Positions 24,348 through 32,655 of a DNA stretch of 64,000 nt are shown piece after piece. How positions within the stretch are numbered: the first letter of the stretch is position 1; each line of letters opens with the position of its first letter. A program made the position numbers and the translations under genes. The DNA comes from Scatosoma sp045644545. Lineage in GTDB: Bacteria > Bacillota > Clostridia > Christensenellales > Borkfalkiaceae. The DNA lies in assembly GCA_045644545.1 (NCBI GenBank), contig JAZRHC010000010.1:1-64000 (forward strand). The letters run 5' to 3'. The notes under the pieces were generated by a model. That model did no database searches and had not been told where the DNA came from. It worked only from the letters and a program-made list of their open reading frames with translations.

Positions 24348-24666
24348 TGATTCGTGTCCTCCGTTTTTCGTTTTACTTTTTTATTTTATCTATCGTCAAC
24401 AAATGCGTTCCGTGTGCAGTGGAAAATGCGCTACCTTACGCACCGTATTATTTTCGACTTTTACTTTCTTTTCCGTTTTTGGGAAAAATTTCTTGCAATA
24501 CGCAAAAGAACGCACCATCCCCCAAACGCGCTTTTCGCGTTCGACGTGGCGTTTCCTTACGCAAAGTACCGAATTCCCGTAAAACACTTTACGGAAATTC
24601 AGCCCAAAATTACGTTCTTTTTTATCCGAGAACTAAGAATTGACAAACAATCCCAAATTACGGCAT
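24348..24666 (-). other. Long structured leader of the rpsM operon
   Basis: About 320 bases between the transcript start and rpsM with no credible gene. The 13-bp-class hairpin at 24571-24600 (GAATT..CCGTAAA with TTTACGG..AATTC) is the clearest structure, and AACGC..GCGTT follows near 24520-24540. No terminator-type U-run follows either. Autoregulation by S4 or S13 binding is plausible, but the fold does not obviously match a family I know. Confidence 0.5.
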
Positions 24667-24672
24667 AATAAG

Positions 24673-24701
24673 ATTATACCACATAACGAGGGGCTTGTCA
24701 A
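24673..24701 (-). promoter_or_regulatory. Internal promoter for the rpsM-rplQ unit
   Basis: On the minus strand, TTGACA (24696-24701), 17 bases, and TATAAT (24673-24678), directly after the rpmJ stop. This consensus promoter splits the cluster into two transcription units. Confidence 0.9.
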
Positions 24702-24708
24702 GCGTTTT

Positions 24709-24825
24709 TTAGCCCTGTCTTTGTTTATGGCTCTTACTTTTTGAACAAATTACCATAACTCTGCCGTTTCTTTTAATAACTTTGCACTTATCGCACATAG
24801 GTTTTACAGAAGGTCTGACTTTCAT
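24709..24825 (-). CDS. rpmJ: Ribosomal protein L36
   Basis: A 38-residue zinc ribbon, MKVRPSVKPMCDKCKVIKRN followed by a GRV strand and the SHKQRQG end. Ligands are C11, C14, C27 and H33. There are five residues between C27 and H33 where four are usual, one more than the common 37-residue form. It lies in the standard place between infA and rpsM. GGAG precedes the ATG. Confidence 0.95.
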   Translation of the reverse strand: MKVRPSVKPMCDKCKVIKRNGRVMVICSKSKSHKQRQG

Positions 24826-24867
24826 TGTTTTTTCTCCTTGTTATAAAAACTTATTTTTCGCTTGTGA

Positions 24868-25089
24868 TCACGACTTGCTGCGCCACGTGATCCTGCCCTT
24901 CGTTAAGTCATAAGGACTCATTTCCAATTTTACCGTGTCGCCCTCGATGATCCTGATATAGTTCATTCTGAGTTTGCCGGAAATATACGCCGTGATGGTA
25001 TGACCGTTGGAAAGCTGGACTTTGAAGGTCGCGTTCGGCAACGCTTCGATCACCTTTCCTTCCGCTTCGATTACGTCGTCTTTGGACAC
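24868..25089 (-). CDS. infA: Translation initiation factor IF-1
   Basis: A 73-residue OB-fold protein that occupies the A site of the 30S subunit during initiation. It has SKDDVIEAEGKVIEALPNAT and the signature SPYDLTKGRITWR. The start codon is GTG, with GGAGG eight bases upstream. The family nearly always begins near here, so the GTG is credible. It lies between map and rpmJ as usual. Confidence 0.97.
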   Translation of the reverse strand: MSKDDVIEAEGKVIEALPNATFKVQLSNGHTITAYISGKLRMNYIRIIEGDTVKLEMSPYDLTKGRITWRSKS

Positions 25090-25117
25090 AGGAATTTCCT
25101 CCGAGTTTTTTATTTTC

Positions 25118-25861
25118 TTACAGCGTTAAAATTTCAACGCCGTCTTCACGCACGACCAGCGTGTTTTCGTAATGCGCCGCAGGCTTGCCGTCTACGGTGA
25201 CCGCGCCCCAGCCGTCGTCGAGTAAGCTTACCCTCCAACTGCCCATCGCGATCATCGGTTCAACGCAAAGCACCGTGCCCGCTTTCAAACGCACCCCCGT
25301 GCCGAGCCGACCGAAGTTCGGAACGGACGGATCTTCGTGCATTTCTTTGCCGATACCGTGCCCCGTGTACGAGCGGATAACGCCGTAACCGAAGGACTCG
25401 GCGTGCTTTTGCACGCGATAGCCGATATCGTAGAGCGGAGTTCCCGCTTTTAAGCCCTCGATCCCCTTGAAGAAACATTCTTCGGTGACCTTGACGAGCC
25501 GATCGACTTCGGGCGCAACCTTTCCGATACGGAAGGTTCTTGCACAATCGCCGTGATAACCGTTTTTATACGCTACGATATCCACGCTGACGATATCGCC
25601 CTCTTTTAAAATCGTGTCGTCGGGAATCCCGTGCACGACCGTTTCGTTGACCGATACGCAAGCCGAAGCGGGGAAACCGCCGTAACCAAGACAGGAAGGG
25701 ATTGCTCCCGAAGCACGGATATAGCGTTCGACGAGCTCGTCTACTTCTTTCGTGCTCATTCCCGCTTTGATCTTCGAGCCTACGAAGTCGAGGGTGTCGC
25801 GTACGATCTTGCACGGTTCGCGCAAGCAATCGATTTCTTTTTCGCTTTTTACGTGAATCAT
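25118..25861 (-). CDS. map: Methionine aminopeptidase, type I
   Basis: A 247-residue metalloprotease that removes the initiator methionine. The five metal ligands are visible in SVDIVAYKNGYHGDCARTF (two Asp), GHGIGKEMHEDP (His), VEPM (Glu) and the C-terminal ENTLVV region (Glu). Length fits bacterial MAP-Ia (about 250). It starts two bases after the adk stop, so it is probably translated by coupling, since no clear ribosome binding site is visible. Confidence 0.97.
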   Translation of the reverse strand: MIHVKSEKEIDCLREPCKIVRDTLDFVGSKIKAGMSTKEVDELVERYIRASGAIPSCLGYGGFPASACVSVNETVVHGIPDDTILKEGDIVSVDIVAYKNGYHGDCARTFRIGKVAPEVDRLVKVTEECFFKGIEGLKAGTPLYDIGYRVQKHAESFGYGVIRSYTGHGIGKEMHEDPSVPNFGRLGTGVRLKAGTVLCVEPMIAMGSWRVSLLDDGWGAVTVDGKPAAHYENTLVVREDGVEILTL

Positions 25862-25863
25862 AA

Positions 25864-26496
25864 TTATCGCTTTAACGCGTCGAGCTTTGCCGAAACTTCT
25901 TCAAATACCTGATCGGGCGAAGCGTTGCCGTCGATATTGACGAGCACGCCCTTTTCGCCGTAGTAAGTGATCAGCGGAGAAGTTTGCGCGTTATACACTT
26001 CCAACCGACTTTCCACCGTTTCGGGATTGTCGTCTTTTCTCTGGTAGAGTTCGCCGCCGCAACGGGCGCATTTGGTTTCGCCGTTCAAGCGGGATACGTG
26101 ATAGCTTTCGCCACAGTCCTTGCAAACCCGTCTGCCGCAAAGTCTTGCCATAAGAAGCGAGGCGTCTACGTCGATATTGATCACCGCGTCGATCTTCGCC
26201 ACTTTTGCAAGCGCTTCTGCCTGTGCGATCGTGCGGGGGAAACCGTCGAGCATATAGCCGTCTTTGCAGTCGGCTTTCGCGATACGCTCCTCTACGATCT
26301 TACAGGTAACCTCGTCGGGAACGAGCTGACCTTTGTCGATATACGACTTTGCAAGCAACCCGATAGGCGTTGCGTTTTTGATGTTTTCTCTGAAAATATC
26401 TCCCGTCGAGATATGGGGAAGGCGGTAAGCGTCGGAAATTCTCGTCGCTTGCGTTCCCTTGCCTGCACCGGGCGCGCCGAGTAATATAATGTTCAT
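25864..26496 (-). CDS. adk: Adenylate kinase, zinc-lid form
   Basis: A 210-residue enzyme interconverting ATP+AMP and 2 ADP. It has the P-loop LLGAPGAGKGTQA (5-17), the AMP-binding HISTGDIFR and the LDGFPRT motif. The lid carries CKDC and CARC, a four-cysteine zinc site typical of Gram-positive long-form kinases. It lies between secY and map as in the spc operon of Firmicutes. Confidence 0.98.
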   Translation of the reverse strand: MNIILLGAPGAGKGTQATRISDAYRLPHISTGDIFRENIKNATPIGLLAKSYIDKGQLVPDEVTCKIVEERIAKADCKDGYMLDGFPRTIAQAEALAKVAKIDAVINIDVDASLLMARLCGRRVCKDCGESYHVSRLNGETKCARCGGELYQRKDDNPETVESRLEVYNAQTSPLITYYGEKGVLVNIDGNASPDQVFEEVSAKLDALKR

Positions 26497-26571
26497 ATCG
26501 TCACTCCGTCGGAAAAATTACTTTTTAGGTCGTTCCCGCGCCTTACGCTTCACGCGGCGCGGAAACCGTCG

Positions 26572-27873
26572 TTATTTCAAAAATCCTTTGTAATTCTTCA
26601 TCATCAACTGCGCCTGCATCTGCTTTTCGAATTCCATCGCAACGGATACTACGATCAGGATACCCGTCGTAGAGAACACGTTGACCATCGTGTAGTCCGC
26701 CCAAGCGAACAACAGCGAAGGAATGAAGGCGACGAGGGAGAGATAGATCGCGCCGAACAGCGTGATACGGTTGGATATCTTCTTCAAATAGTTCTCCGTC
26801 GCTTTACCGGGGCGAATACCCTGAATAAAGCCGCCGTTCTGCTGAATGTTTTTAGATACGTCTTCGGGATTGAACTGCATTTGCGCGTAGAAGAAGGAGA
26901 ATGCAAAAATCAAGATACAAAGTATCACCGAATAAATGATTCTGCCTCCTGCGATCGTAGACGAACCGGACATCCACTTCGTCCACCAAGTATCAAACGC
27001 CGAACCGGGCCAGAACATACTCGAAATCATTTGAGGAAAACTCAAAATCGAGAAGGAGAAGATCAGAGGCATAACGCCGCCGCCCGAAATTCTGATGGGA
27101 ATAGAGGACGACTGACCGCCGTACATCTTTCTGCCCTTGATCTGCTTCGCGTACTGCACGGGAACTTTTCTTTCGGAAAGATCGACGTACACGATCGCAA
27201 AGAAGATGACGATTGCCACGAGAACGAACGCGATCAATTCCCAAAGCGCGTCGAAGCCTTCGGAAAATTGCTGAACCTTTCCAACGATCGCCTGCCCTGC
27301 CGTTGCGATAATACCGACGAAAATAATCATCGATTGACCGTTCCCAACGCCGTAGTCGGTGATTCTTTCGCCCAGCCACATAACGATCAACGCGCCCGCC
27401 GTGTAGACGACGGTCATAAATACGCCCGCGACGAAGGGTTCGTTGAAGAACAACTGCGTCTGCAAGCTTGCGCTACCGAAGCTGACGATAATACCGACGG
27501 ACTGGATAACCGCGAGAAGAATGGTTACGTATCTCGTGTATTGCGCGATTTTTTTACGCCCTTCTTCGCCCTGCTTGGAGAGCCTTTCGAGCGCGGGAAT
27601 ACCAACGCTCAAAAGCTGCATAATAATCGAAGCGTTGATATAAGGTCCGATACCTAACGCAAAAACCGTGCCTTGCATCAGCGCGCCGCCCGTGATACTG
27701 CTCATCAACGTGAGGAAGTCGTTCGAGCCGATCGCCTCTGAAAAGGTAGAACGATTCAGACCCGGTACCGGAATGAAACAGCCAATACGGAAAACGAGAA
27801 GCAGCAGGAGCATCATATACACCTTGCGTCTGATTTCCTTGACCTTTAATGCATTGATAATTGTTTGTAACAT
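26572..27873 (-). CDS. secY: Protein translocase channel SecY
   Basis: A 433-residue protein with ten hydrophobic helices forming the SecYEG channel. The plug region follows the first helix, GRKMYGGQSSSIPIRISGGG (residues about 235-255) precedes the conserved cytoplasmic loop, and RPGKATENYLKK marks the SecA/ribosome-contacting loop. Length is normal (about 430). A 130-base gap with two hairpins separates it from rplO. SecG lies elsewhere in this window (45192). Confidence 0.98.
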   Translation of the reverse strand: MLQTIINALKVKEIRRKVYMMLLLLLVFRIGCFIPVPGLNRSTFSEAIGSNDFLTLMSSITGGALMQGTVFALGIGPYINASIIMQLLSVGIPALERLSKQGEEGRKKIAQYTRYVTILLAVIQSVGIIVSFGSASLQTQLFFNEPFVAGVFMTVVYTAGALIVMWLGERITDYGVGNGQSMIIFVGIIATAGQAIVGKVQQFSEGFDALWELIAFVLVAIVIFFAIVYVDLSERKVPVQYAKQIKGRKMYGGQSSSIPIRISGGGVMPLIFSFSILSFPQMISSMFWPGSAFDTWWTKWMSGSSTIAGGRIIYSVILCILIFAFSFFYAQMQFNPEDVSKNIQQNGGFIQGIRPGKATENYLKKISNRITLFGAIYLSLVAFIPSLLFAWADYTMVNVFSTTGILIVVSVAMEFEKQMQAQLMMKNYKGFLK

Positions 27874-27900
27874 TTTTATTCTCCGTTATAGGTTTTCTGA

Positions 27901-27985
27901 TTGAACGAAAGTTCAACGAATAACGCGGATTGCGTACGGGGAAAAAATACGGCTTCACGGAAAACCGCAAAAAGACGGTTTTCCG
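27901..27985 (-). other. Hairpins in the rplO-secY gap
   Basis: CGGAAAACCG (27958-27967) pairs with CGGTTTTCCG (27976-27985). In the leftward RNA it is followed after about a dozen bases by a U-run (TATTTTTT). TTGAAC-GAAA-GTTCAA (27901-27916) forms a second small hairpin. Together they could partially terminate transcription before secY or stabilise mRNA ends. Confidence 0.5.
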
Positions 27986-28003
27986 CGTCGCATTTTACTT
28001 TTC

Positions 28004-28450
28004 TCAGATGGTTTCCGCCGTACCCTTAGCCGCTTCGATAGCTTCCTTCGCGGATGCGGAGAATTTCGCCGCCTTTACGGTAAGAGCTACTTTCAGTTCG
28101 CCGTTGCCGAGAACTTTAAGTCCGCAGTTATTCTTCACGGCTTTCGCAAGACCGTTTTCCATAACGAAACCATAATCTACTACCGTACCTGCGGGAAGTT
28201 CCGCAAGATCGGAAAGGTTCACGATTACGTATACTTTCTTCGCGGTATGATTAAACCCTCTCTTGGGAACGCGGCGAGCGATAGGCATCTGACCGCCTTC
28301 GAAACCGGGACGAACGCCGCCGCCGGAACGAGCCCACTGACCTTTATGACCTTTACCGGAAGTTTTGCCTAAACCGGAACCGATACCGCGACCGAGTCTT
28401 TTGGGACTCTTCGTTGCTCCCTCTGCGGGAGAAAGAGTATCTATTCTCAT
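28004..28450 (-). CDS. rplO: Ribosomal protein L15
   Basis: A 148-residue protein of the 50S subunit. It has the Gly/Arg/Lys-rich N-terminal tail (RLGRGIGSGLGKTSGKGHKG) and FEGGQMPIARRVPKRGF. Length is normal. It lies 11 bases after rpmD and ahead of the hairpin-bearing gap before secY. Confidence 0.98.
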   Translation of the reverse strand: MRIDTLSPAEGATKSPKRLGRGIGSGLGKTSGKGHKGQWARSGGGVRPGFEGGQMPIARRVPKRGFNHTAKKVYVIVNLSDLAELPAGTVVDYGFVMENGLAKAVKNNCGLKVLGNGELKVALTVKAAKFSASAKEAIEAAKGTAETI

Positions 28451-28461
28451 AATAAAGCTCC

Positions 28462-28641
28462 TTAAATATTTTCTACTTTTACGAGGTGTTTAACCTTCGT
28501 GATCATACCCTGAATTGCAGGAGTATCTTCAAGTTCTTTGGAAGAACGGATCTTCTTGAGCCCGAGCGCCGCTACCGTCGCTTTTACGGACTGAACTTGA
28601 CCAATCGTGCTCTTTACGAGCGTAACTTTAATCTTAGCCAT
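28462..28641 (-). CDS. rpmD: Ribosomal protein L30
   Basis: A 59-residue protein: MAKIKVTLVKSTIGQVQS, then the GLKKIRSSKELEDTP helix and the ITKVKHLVKVENI end. Length matches bacterial L30 (about 60). It lies between rpsE and rplO, as in the spc operon. GGAGG precedes the ATG. Confidence 0.96.
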   Translation of the reverse strand: MAKIKVTLVKSTIGQVQSVKATVAALGLKKIRSSKELEDTPAIQGMITKVKHLVKVENI

Positions 28642-28659
28642 TTGTGTTACCTCCGTTTA

Positions 28660-29187
28660 TCAGCTACGAATTTCTTCAACGGTCTTGCCGCGAAGCGCCG
28701 CGACTTCTTCTACCGATTTGAGCTCTTTCAAACCTTCGATCGCCGCTTTTACGCAGTTACCGGGGTTTTGAGTACCGTGGGACTTCGTTCTGATGTTCTT
28801 AACGCCGACCGCTTCCATTACCGCACGGACGGGACCGCCCGCGATAACGCCGGTACCTTCGGCTGCGGGCATCATAAGCACTTTGCCGCGGCCGAACACG
28901 CCGATTACCTGGTGGGGAATGGTGCCGTCAACGATGGATACGGAAACCATATTCTTCTTCGCTCTCAAAGTAGCCTTCTCGATCGCTTCGGGAACTTCTT
29001 TCGCTTTACCCGTAGCAACGCCGATCTTGCCGTTGCCGTCGCCAACGATCACAAGAGCCGCAAAGCGCATATTCTTACCGCCCTTGACAACCTTGGTTAC
29101 GCGGTTTACTTCGATAAGTTTTTTCACGAGACCATCGTCTTCCGCCTGTCTTCTTTGAGGTCTTCTTTCTCTCTTTTCGTCTGCCAT
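28660..29187 (-). CDS. rpsE: Ribosomal protein S5
   Basis: A 175-residue decoding-fidelity protein of the 30S subunit. It has LVKKLIEVNRVTKVVKGGKN and the S5 signature FAALVIVGDGNGKIGVATGK. The start is set to the ATG at 29187, eight bases after GGAG; a GTG three codons earlier lies too close to that site. The N-terminus is charged (ADEKRERRPQRRQ). It lies between rplR and rpmD. Confidence 0.97.
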   Translation of the reverse strand: MADEKRERRPQRRQAEDDGLVKKLIEVNRVTKVVKGGKNMRFAALVIVGDGNGKIGVATGKAKEVPEAIEKATLRAKKNMVSVSIVDGTIPHQVIGVFGRGKVLMMPAAEGTGVIAGGPVRAVMEAVGVKNIRTKSHGTQNPGNCVKAAIEGLKELKSVEEVAALRGKTVEEIRS

Positions 29188-29199
29188 TGTACCCACTCC

Positions 29200-29583
29200 T
29201 TAAAATTTAAGTCCGGCTTCTCTTGCGCCGTCTGCGACTGCCTTTACGCGTCCCGTGTAGAGGTAACCGCCTCTGTCGAATACGACTGCCTGCACGCCCT
29301 TTGCGAGCGCTTTTTCAGCTGCGCAAGCGCCGACAACCTTAGCAGCTTCCGTTTTGGAAAGACCTGCGATCTTTTCTTTTACGGCTTTATCCATCGTCGA
29401 AGCAGCCACGAGCGTTACGCCGCCCTTTTCGTTGCCTGCTCTGTCGTCGATAATCTGCACGTAAATGTGATTAAGACTTCTGTAAACGTTCATACGGGGG
29501 GTTTCCGCCGTGCCCGTGATCGTTTTTCTTACGCGCGCGTGGCGTCTCTGTCTGACCGAATTTTTATCAATTTTAGAAATCAT
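29200..29583 (-). CDS. rplR: Ribosomal protein L18
   Basis: A 127-residue 5S-rRNA-binding protein. Canonical segments are VRQRRHARVRKTITGTAETP, MNVYRSLNHIYVQIIDD and the C-terminal FDRGGYLYTGRVKAVADGAR. Slightly longer than the common 118-122. It lies between rplF and rpsE. Confidence 0.98.
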   Translation of the reverse strand: MISKIDKNSVRQRRHARVRKTITGTAETPRMNVYRSLNHIYVQIIDDRAGNEKGGVTLVAASTMDKAVKEKIAGLSKTEAAKVVGACAAEKALAKGVQAVVFDRGGYLYTGRVKAVADGAREAGLKF

Positions 29584-29596
29584 ACTTTAACGCTCC

Positions 29597-30145
29597 TTAT
29601 TTCTTGCCTTTACCAGAAGTCTTACCTTCCTTATGTTCTACGTTTTCGCCCTTGTAGCGAATACCGTATCCGTGATAAGGTTCGGGAACTCTGATTGCTC
29701 TGATGTTCGCAGCGATTTGACCTACGAGTTCTTTCGAAATACCGATTACGTTTATATCCGTAAGGGTAGGACATTCGAACTTGATGCCTTCGGGTGCGAC
29801 CACTTCTACGGGATGGGAGAAGCCTACGTTCAAAACGAGCTTATTGCCCTGAACTGCCGCTTTCCAACCTACGCCCTTTACTTCGAGAGCTTTCACGAAA
29901 CCGTTGGTTACGCCCGTAACCATACCGTTCAAAAGAGCTCTGTAAAGACCGTGCTTCGCGTTGGTGTCGGCGGTGGAATCAAGCGCTTTTAAAACGAGAT
30001 TCGTCCCTTCCGTTTCGATACCGACGTTGCCGACGATTTCACGGCTTAACGTGCCCTTAGGACCTTTTACCGTTACGACGCCGTTTACGAATTCTACTGT
30101 TACGCCCGCGGGAATCGCGATGGGCATTTTACCAATTCTCGACAT
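29597..30145 (-). CDS. rplF: Ribosomal protein L6
   Basis: A 182-residue protein with the two-fold repeated L6 domain. It starts MSRIGKMPIAIPAGV and contains the signature PEPYHGYGIRYKGE near the C-terminus. Length is normal (about 180). It sits near the GTPase-associated centre of the 50S subunit. Confidence 0.98.
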   Translation of the reverse strand: MSRIGKMPIAIPAGVTVEFVNGVVTVKGPKGTLSREIVGNVGIETEGTNLVLKALDSTADTNAKHGLYRALLNGMVTGVTNGFVKALEVKGVGWKAAVQGNKLVLNVGFSHPVEVVAPEGIKFECPTLTDINVIGISKELVGQIAANIRAIRVPEPYHGYGIRYKGENVEHKEGKTSGKGKK

Positions 30146-30163
30146 TGTTTTCTACCCTCCCGA

Positions 30164-30553
30164 TTACCAAACGTAGCAAAGAACTTCGCCGCCTACGTTG
30201 GCTGCCTTTGCCTTCTTACCGGTCATAATGCCTTTGTTCGTGGAAAGGATAACCGTTCCGAATCCACCGAGTACTCTGGGCATATTTGCAACGCCTGCAT
30301 AAGTACGCAAGCCGGGCTTGGATACTCTTTGCAAACCGCTGATAACCGATTTCTTTTCGTTGTATTTAAGCGTGATCGCGATCTTGCCGTTGTAGCCGTC
30401 TTCTACGACCTTCACGTCTTTCACCCAACCTTCGCTCAAAAGGATTTCCGCAATCGCTTTCTTTTCGTTGGAAGCGGGGATCTCCACCGTTTCCTTCTTC
30501 GCCGTGATCGCGTTTCTGATTCTTGTAAGCATATCTGCGATAGGATCTGTCAT
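30164..30553 (-). CDS. rpsH: Ribosomal protein S8
   Basis: A 129-residue 16S rRNA binder. It has the canonical MTDPIADMLTRIRNAI start and the C-terminal signature STNKGIMTGKKAKAANVGGE. S8 is the translational repressor of the spc operon in E. coli; no matching mRNA site was identified here. Confidence 0.98.
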   Translation of the reverse strand: MTDPIADMLTRIRNAITAKKETVEIPASNEKKAIAEILLSEGWVKDVKVVEDGYNGKIAITLKYNEKKSVISGLQRVSKPGLRTYAGVANMPRVLGGFGTVILSTNKGIMTGKKAKAANVGGEVLCYVW

Positions 30554-30569
30554 TTTTCGTTACCTCCTA

Positions 30570-30755
30570 TTACCAGCTCGACTTCTTAACGCCGGGGATT
30601 TCTCCCTTATACGCAAGGTTACGGAAGCAAATACGGCAGATACCGTACTTTCTCAAAACCGCGTGAGGTCTTCCGCAGATGCTGCATCTCGTATAAGCTC
30701 TCGTAGAGAACTTAGGCGTTTTCTGCTGTTTATTGATCATTGACTTTTTTGCCAT
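30570..30755 (-). CDS. rpsN: Ribosomal protein S14, zinc form
   Basis: A 61-residue short S14 with a zinc ribbon: C24-x2-C27 and C40-x2-C43 (CSIC and CRIC). This C+ type is typical of Firmicutes, unlike the 100-residue zinc-free form. It lies between rplE and rpsH. Confidence 0.98.
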   Translation of the reverse strand: MAKKSMINKQQKTPKFSTRAYTRCSICGRPHAVLRKYGICRICFRNLAYKGEIPGVKKSSW

Positions 30756-30767
30756 TTCCGTTTCTCC

Positions 30768-31325
30768 TTACTTCTTGAAAGGCATACCGAGCGCTCTCAA
30801 AAGCTCTCTTGCCTCTTCGTCCGTGTTCGCGGTGGTTACGATCGCTACGTCCATACCTCTGATCTTTTCCACCTGATCGTAGGTGATTTCGGGGAAGATC
30901 AGCTGTTCTTTCAAACCAACCGAGTAGTTGCCGCGTCCGTCAAACGCTTTGTCCGACACACCTCTGAAATCGCGGAGGCGGGGAAGCGCGATGGATACGA
31001 ACTTGTCGTAGAAGTTATACATTCTTTCGCCGCGAAGCGTTACCTTGATACCGACGTTTTGTCCTTCTCTTACTTTGAAGTTTGCAACCGATTTCTTCGC
31101 TTTCGTGAGGATAGGTTGCTGACCGGTGATCATTTTGATTTCGTTTTCCGTCATCTGGATCGACTTCGCGTTGTCCTTGATGTCGCCAAGACCCGTGTTG
31201 ATAACAATCTTAACGAGCTTCGGGCATTGCATAACGGTTTTATAACCGAATTTTTTCATAAGGAAAGGTACTACTTCTTTTTCGTACTTTTCTTTTACTC
31301 TGTTTTTATACACTTTTTCTGCCAT
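30768..31325 (-). CDS. rplE: Ribosomal protein L5
   Basis: A 185-residue 5S-rRNA-binding protein of the central protuberance. It has CPKLVKIVINTGLGD and the L5 core FKVREGQNVGIKVTLRGERM. Length is normal (about 180). It lies between rplX and rpsN. Confidence 0.98.
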   Translation of the reverse strand: MAEKVYKNRVKEKYEKEVVPFLMKKFGYKTVMQCPKLVKIVINTGLGDIKDNAKSIQMTENEIKMITGQQPILTKAKKSVANFKVREGQNVGIKVTLRGERMYNFYDKFVSIALPRLRDFRGVSDKAFDGRGNYSVGLKEQLIFPEITYDQVEKIRGMDVAIVTTANTDEEARELLRALGMPFKK

Positions 31326-31339
31326 CTTTCTTTACCTCG

Positions 31340-31780
31340 TTAGTTGTTTTCCGTCGGTTCGACAGCTTCCGTCTTAGCGGGTTCAGCCGCTTTGGTTGCG
31401 CGCTTTCTCGTTCTCTTCTTAGGCGCTTCTTCCGCAGCCGCCGCAGCTTTCGCCGCCGCTTTCTTGGAATACGCTTTATCGAGAACGGCGCCGCAAGCGC
31501 AGACTCTCACTTTCTTGCCGTCAACGACAGCGTGCTTTACTTTCGTCGCTTTGCCGCACGTAGGGCATACTACCTTTACGTTAGAAGCGTCGATAGGGCC
31601 GGGCACTTCCACGATCTTGCTCGTTTCGTTTGCCTTTCTCGCCTTTTCGTGCTTCTTCTGAATGCGAACGCCCTCAACGGTTACCGTATTCGCTTTGGGG
31701 GATGTGGCAAGGACTTTTCCCTGTACGCCTTTATCTTTACCGGCAATTACAAGTACGTTATCATTTACTTTTACGTTCAT
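31340..31780 (-). CDS. rplX: Ribosomal protein L24 with a C-terminal Lys/Ala tail
   Basis: A 146-residue assembly-initiator protein. The KOW domain opens the chain (NDNVLVIAGKDKGVQGKVLA), and zinc-type cysteine pairs CPTC and CAC follow at about 70-98. The normal protein ends near residue 105. Here about 40 residues follow, alternating Ala, Lys and Glu (KKAAAKAAAAAEEAPKKRTR and a Thr/Glu-rich end), probably disordered. The tail may contact rRNA near the tunnel exit. Confidence 0.97.
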   Translation of the reverse strand: MNVKVNDNVLVIAGKDKGVQGKVLATSPKANTVTVEGVRIQKKHEKARKANETSKIVEVPGPIDASNVKVVCPTCGKATKVKHAVVDGKKVRVCACGAVLDKAYSKKAAAKAAAAAEEAPKKRTRKRATKAAEPAKTEAVEPTENN

Positions 31781-31799
31781 TGTTTCGTCCTCCTAAACC

Positions 31800-32168
31800 T
31801 TACAGTACTTCCGGAGCAAGGGAGATAATTTTCATATAGTCCTTATCTCTCAATTCTCTCGCGATCGGCCCAAAGATACGCGTACCCTTGGGTTGTTTTT
31901 GGTTATCGATAATGACTGCCGCGTTTTCGTCGAATTTGACGAACGTACCGTCGGCACGTCTGATACCTTTTGCGCTTCTTACGATGACGGCTTTTACAAC
32001 GTCGCCTTTCTTGACTGCGCCGCCGGGCGTAGCAGATTTAACGGACGCTACGATAACGTCGCCGATGTTGCCCGTCTTACGGAAGGAGCCGCCTAATACT
32101 CTTATACACATAAGCTCTTTCGCGCCGGAGTTGTCGGCAGCTTTGAGCCTCGTCTGAGGTTGTATCAT
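31800..32168 (-). CDS. rplN: Ribosomal protein L14
   Basis: A 122-residue protein at the subunit interface. Canonical start MIQPQTRLKAADNSGAKELM and end FGPIARELRDKDYMKIISLA. Length is exact for the family. Confidence 0.98.
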   Translation of the reverse strand: MIQPQTRLKAADNSGAKELMCIRVLGGSFRKTGNIGDVIVASVKSATPGGAVKKGDVVKAVIVRSAKGIRRADGTFVKFDENAAVIIDNQKQPKGTRIFGPIARELRDKDYMKIISLAPEVL

Positions 32169-32188
32169 AACTTATTTTCTCCTTATAA

Positions 32189-32443
32189 TTACTTAGCCTT
32201 CTCGACGATTTCAGCAATTCTCCAATTTTTGTCCTTGCTGAGCTTTCTCGTCTCGACGATTCTTACCTTATCGCCTACGCCGCACTCGTTGTTTTCGTCG
32301 TGCGCTTTGACGCGCTTGGATTTCGTGATGGTTTTCTTATAAAGGGGATGCTTGCTCTTATCGCTGATTTCAACGACTACCGTCTTATCCATCTTATCGG
32401 ATACAACAAGACCCACTCTTTCTTTTCTTAAATTTCTTTCCAT
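32189..32443 (-). CDS. rpsQ: Ribosomal protein S17
   Basis: An 84-residue OB-fold protein of the 30S body. It has KERVGLVVSDKMDKTVVVEI and the signature VGDKVRIVETRKLSKDKNWR. Length is normal. Confidence 0.98.
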   Translation of the reverse strand: MERNLRKERVGLVVSDKMDKTVVVEISDKSKHPLYKKTITKSKRVKAHDENNECGVGDKVRIVETRKLSKDKNWRIAEIVEKAK

Positions 32444-32460
32444 TTTTGCTGTCCTCCGAT

Positions 32461-32655
32461 TTACGCTTTAAGCTCTCTCGCACGGATCTCCGTGTTTACG
32501 CGAGCGATATCTCTCTTGCAGGTTCTGATGGAAATCGGGCTTTCGAGCTGACCCGAAGCCTGACGGAAACGAAGGTTGAAAAGTTCGCTTTTGAGTTCCG
32601 CGAGTTTCGCCGTAAGCTCTTCGCTCGTCATTTCTTTAACTTCTTTCGCTTTCAT
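32461..32655 (-). CDS. rpmC: Ribosomal protein L29
   Basis: A 64-residue two-helix protein near the exit tunnel. It has EELTAKLAELKSELFNLRFR and the conserved QLESPISIRTCKRDIARVNT. Its ATG shares one base with the rplP stop (TAATG), so translation is coupled. Confidence 0.98.
   Translation of the reverse strand: MKAKEVKEMTSEELTAKLAELKSELFNLRFRQASGQLESPISIRTCKRDIARVNTEIRARELKA

Noticed and set aside
24396..24587. A 63-codon frame in the rpsM leader, possible leader peptide
   Set aside because: It starts with GTG inside a strong hairpin, has no ribosome binding site, and its translation matches nothing recognisable.
28486..29694. A 402-codon open frame on the plus strand across rpmD, rpsE and rplR
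   Set aside because: Antisense to three confirmed ribosomal protein genes; the translation is Arg/Phe-rich and featureless.
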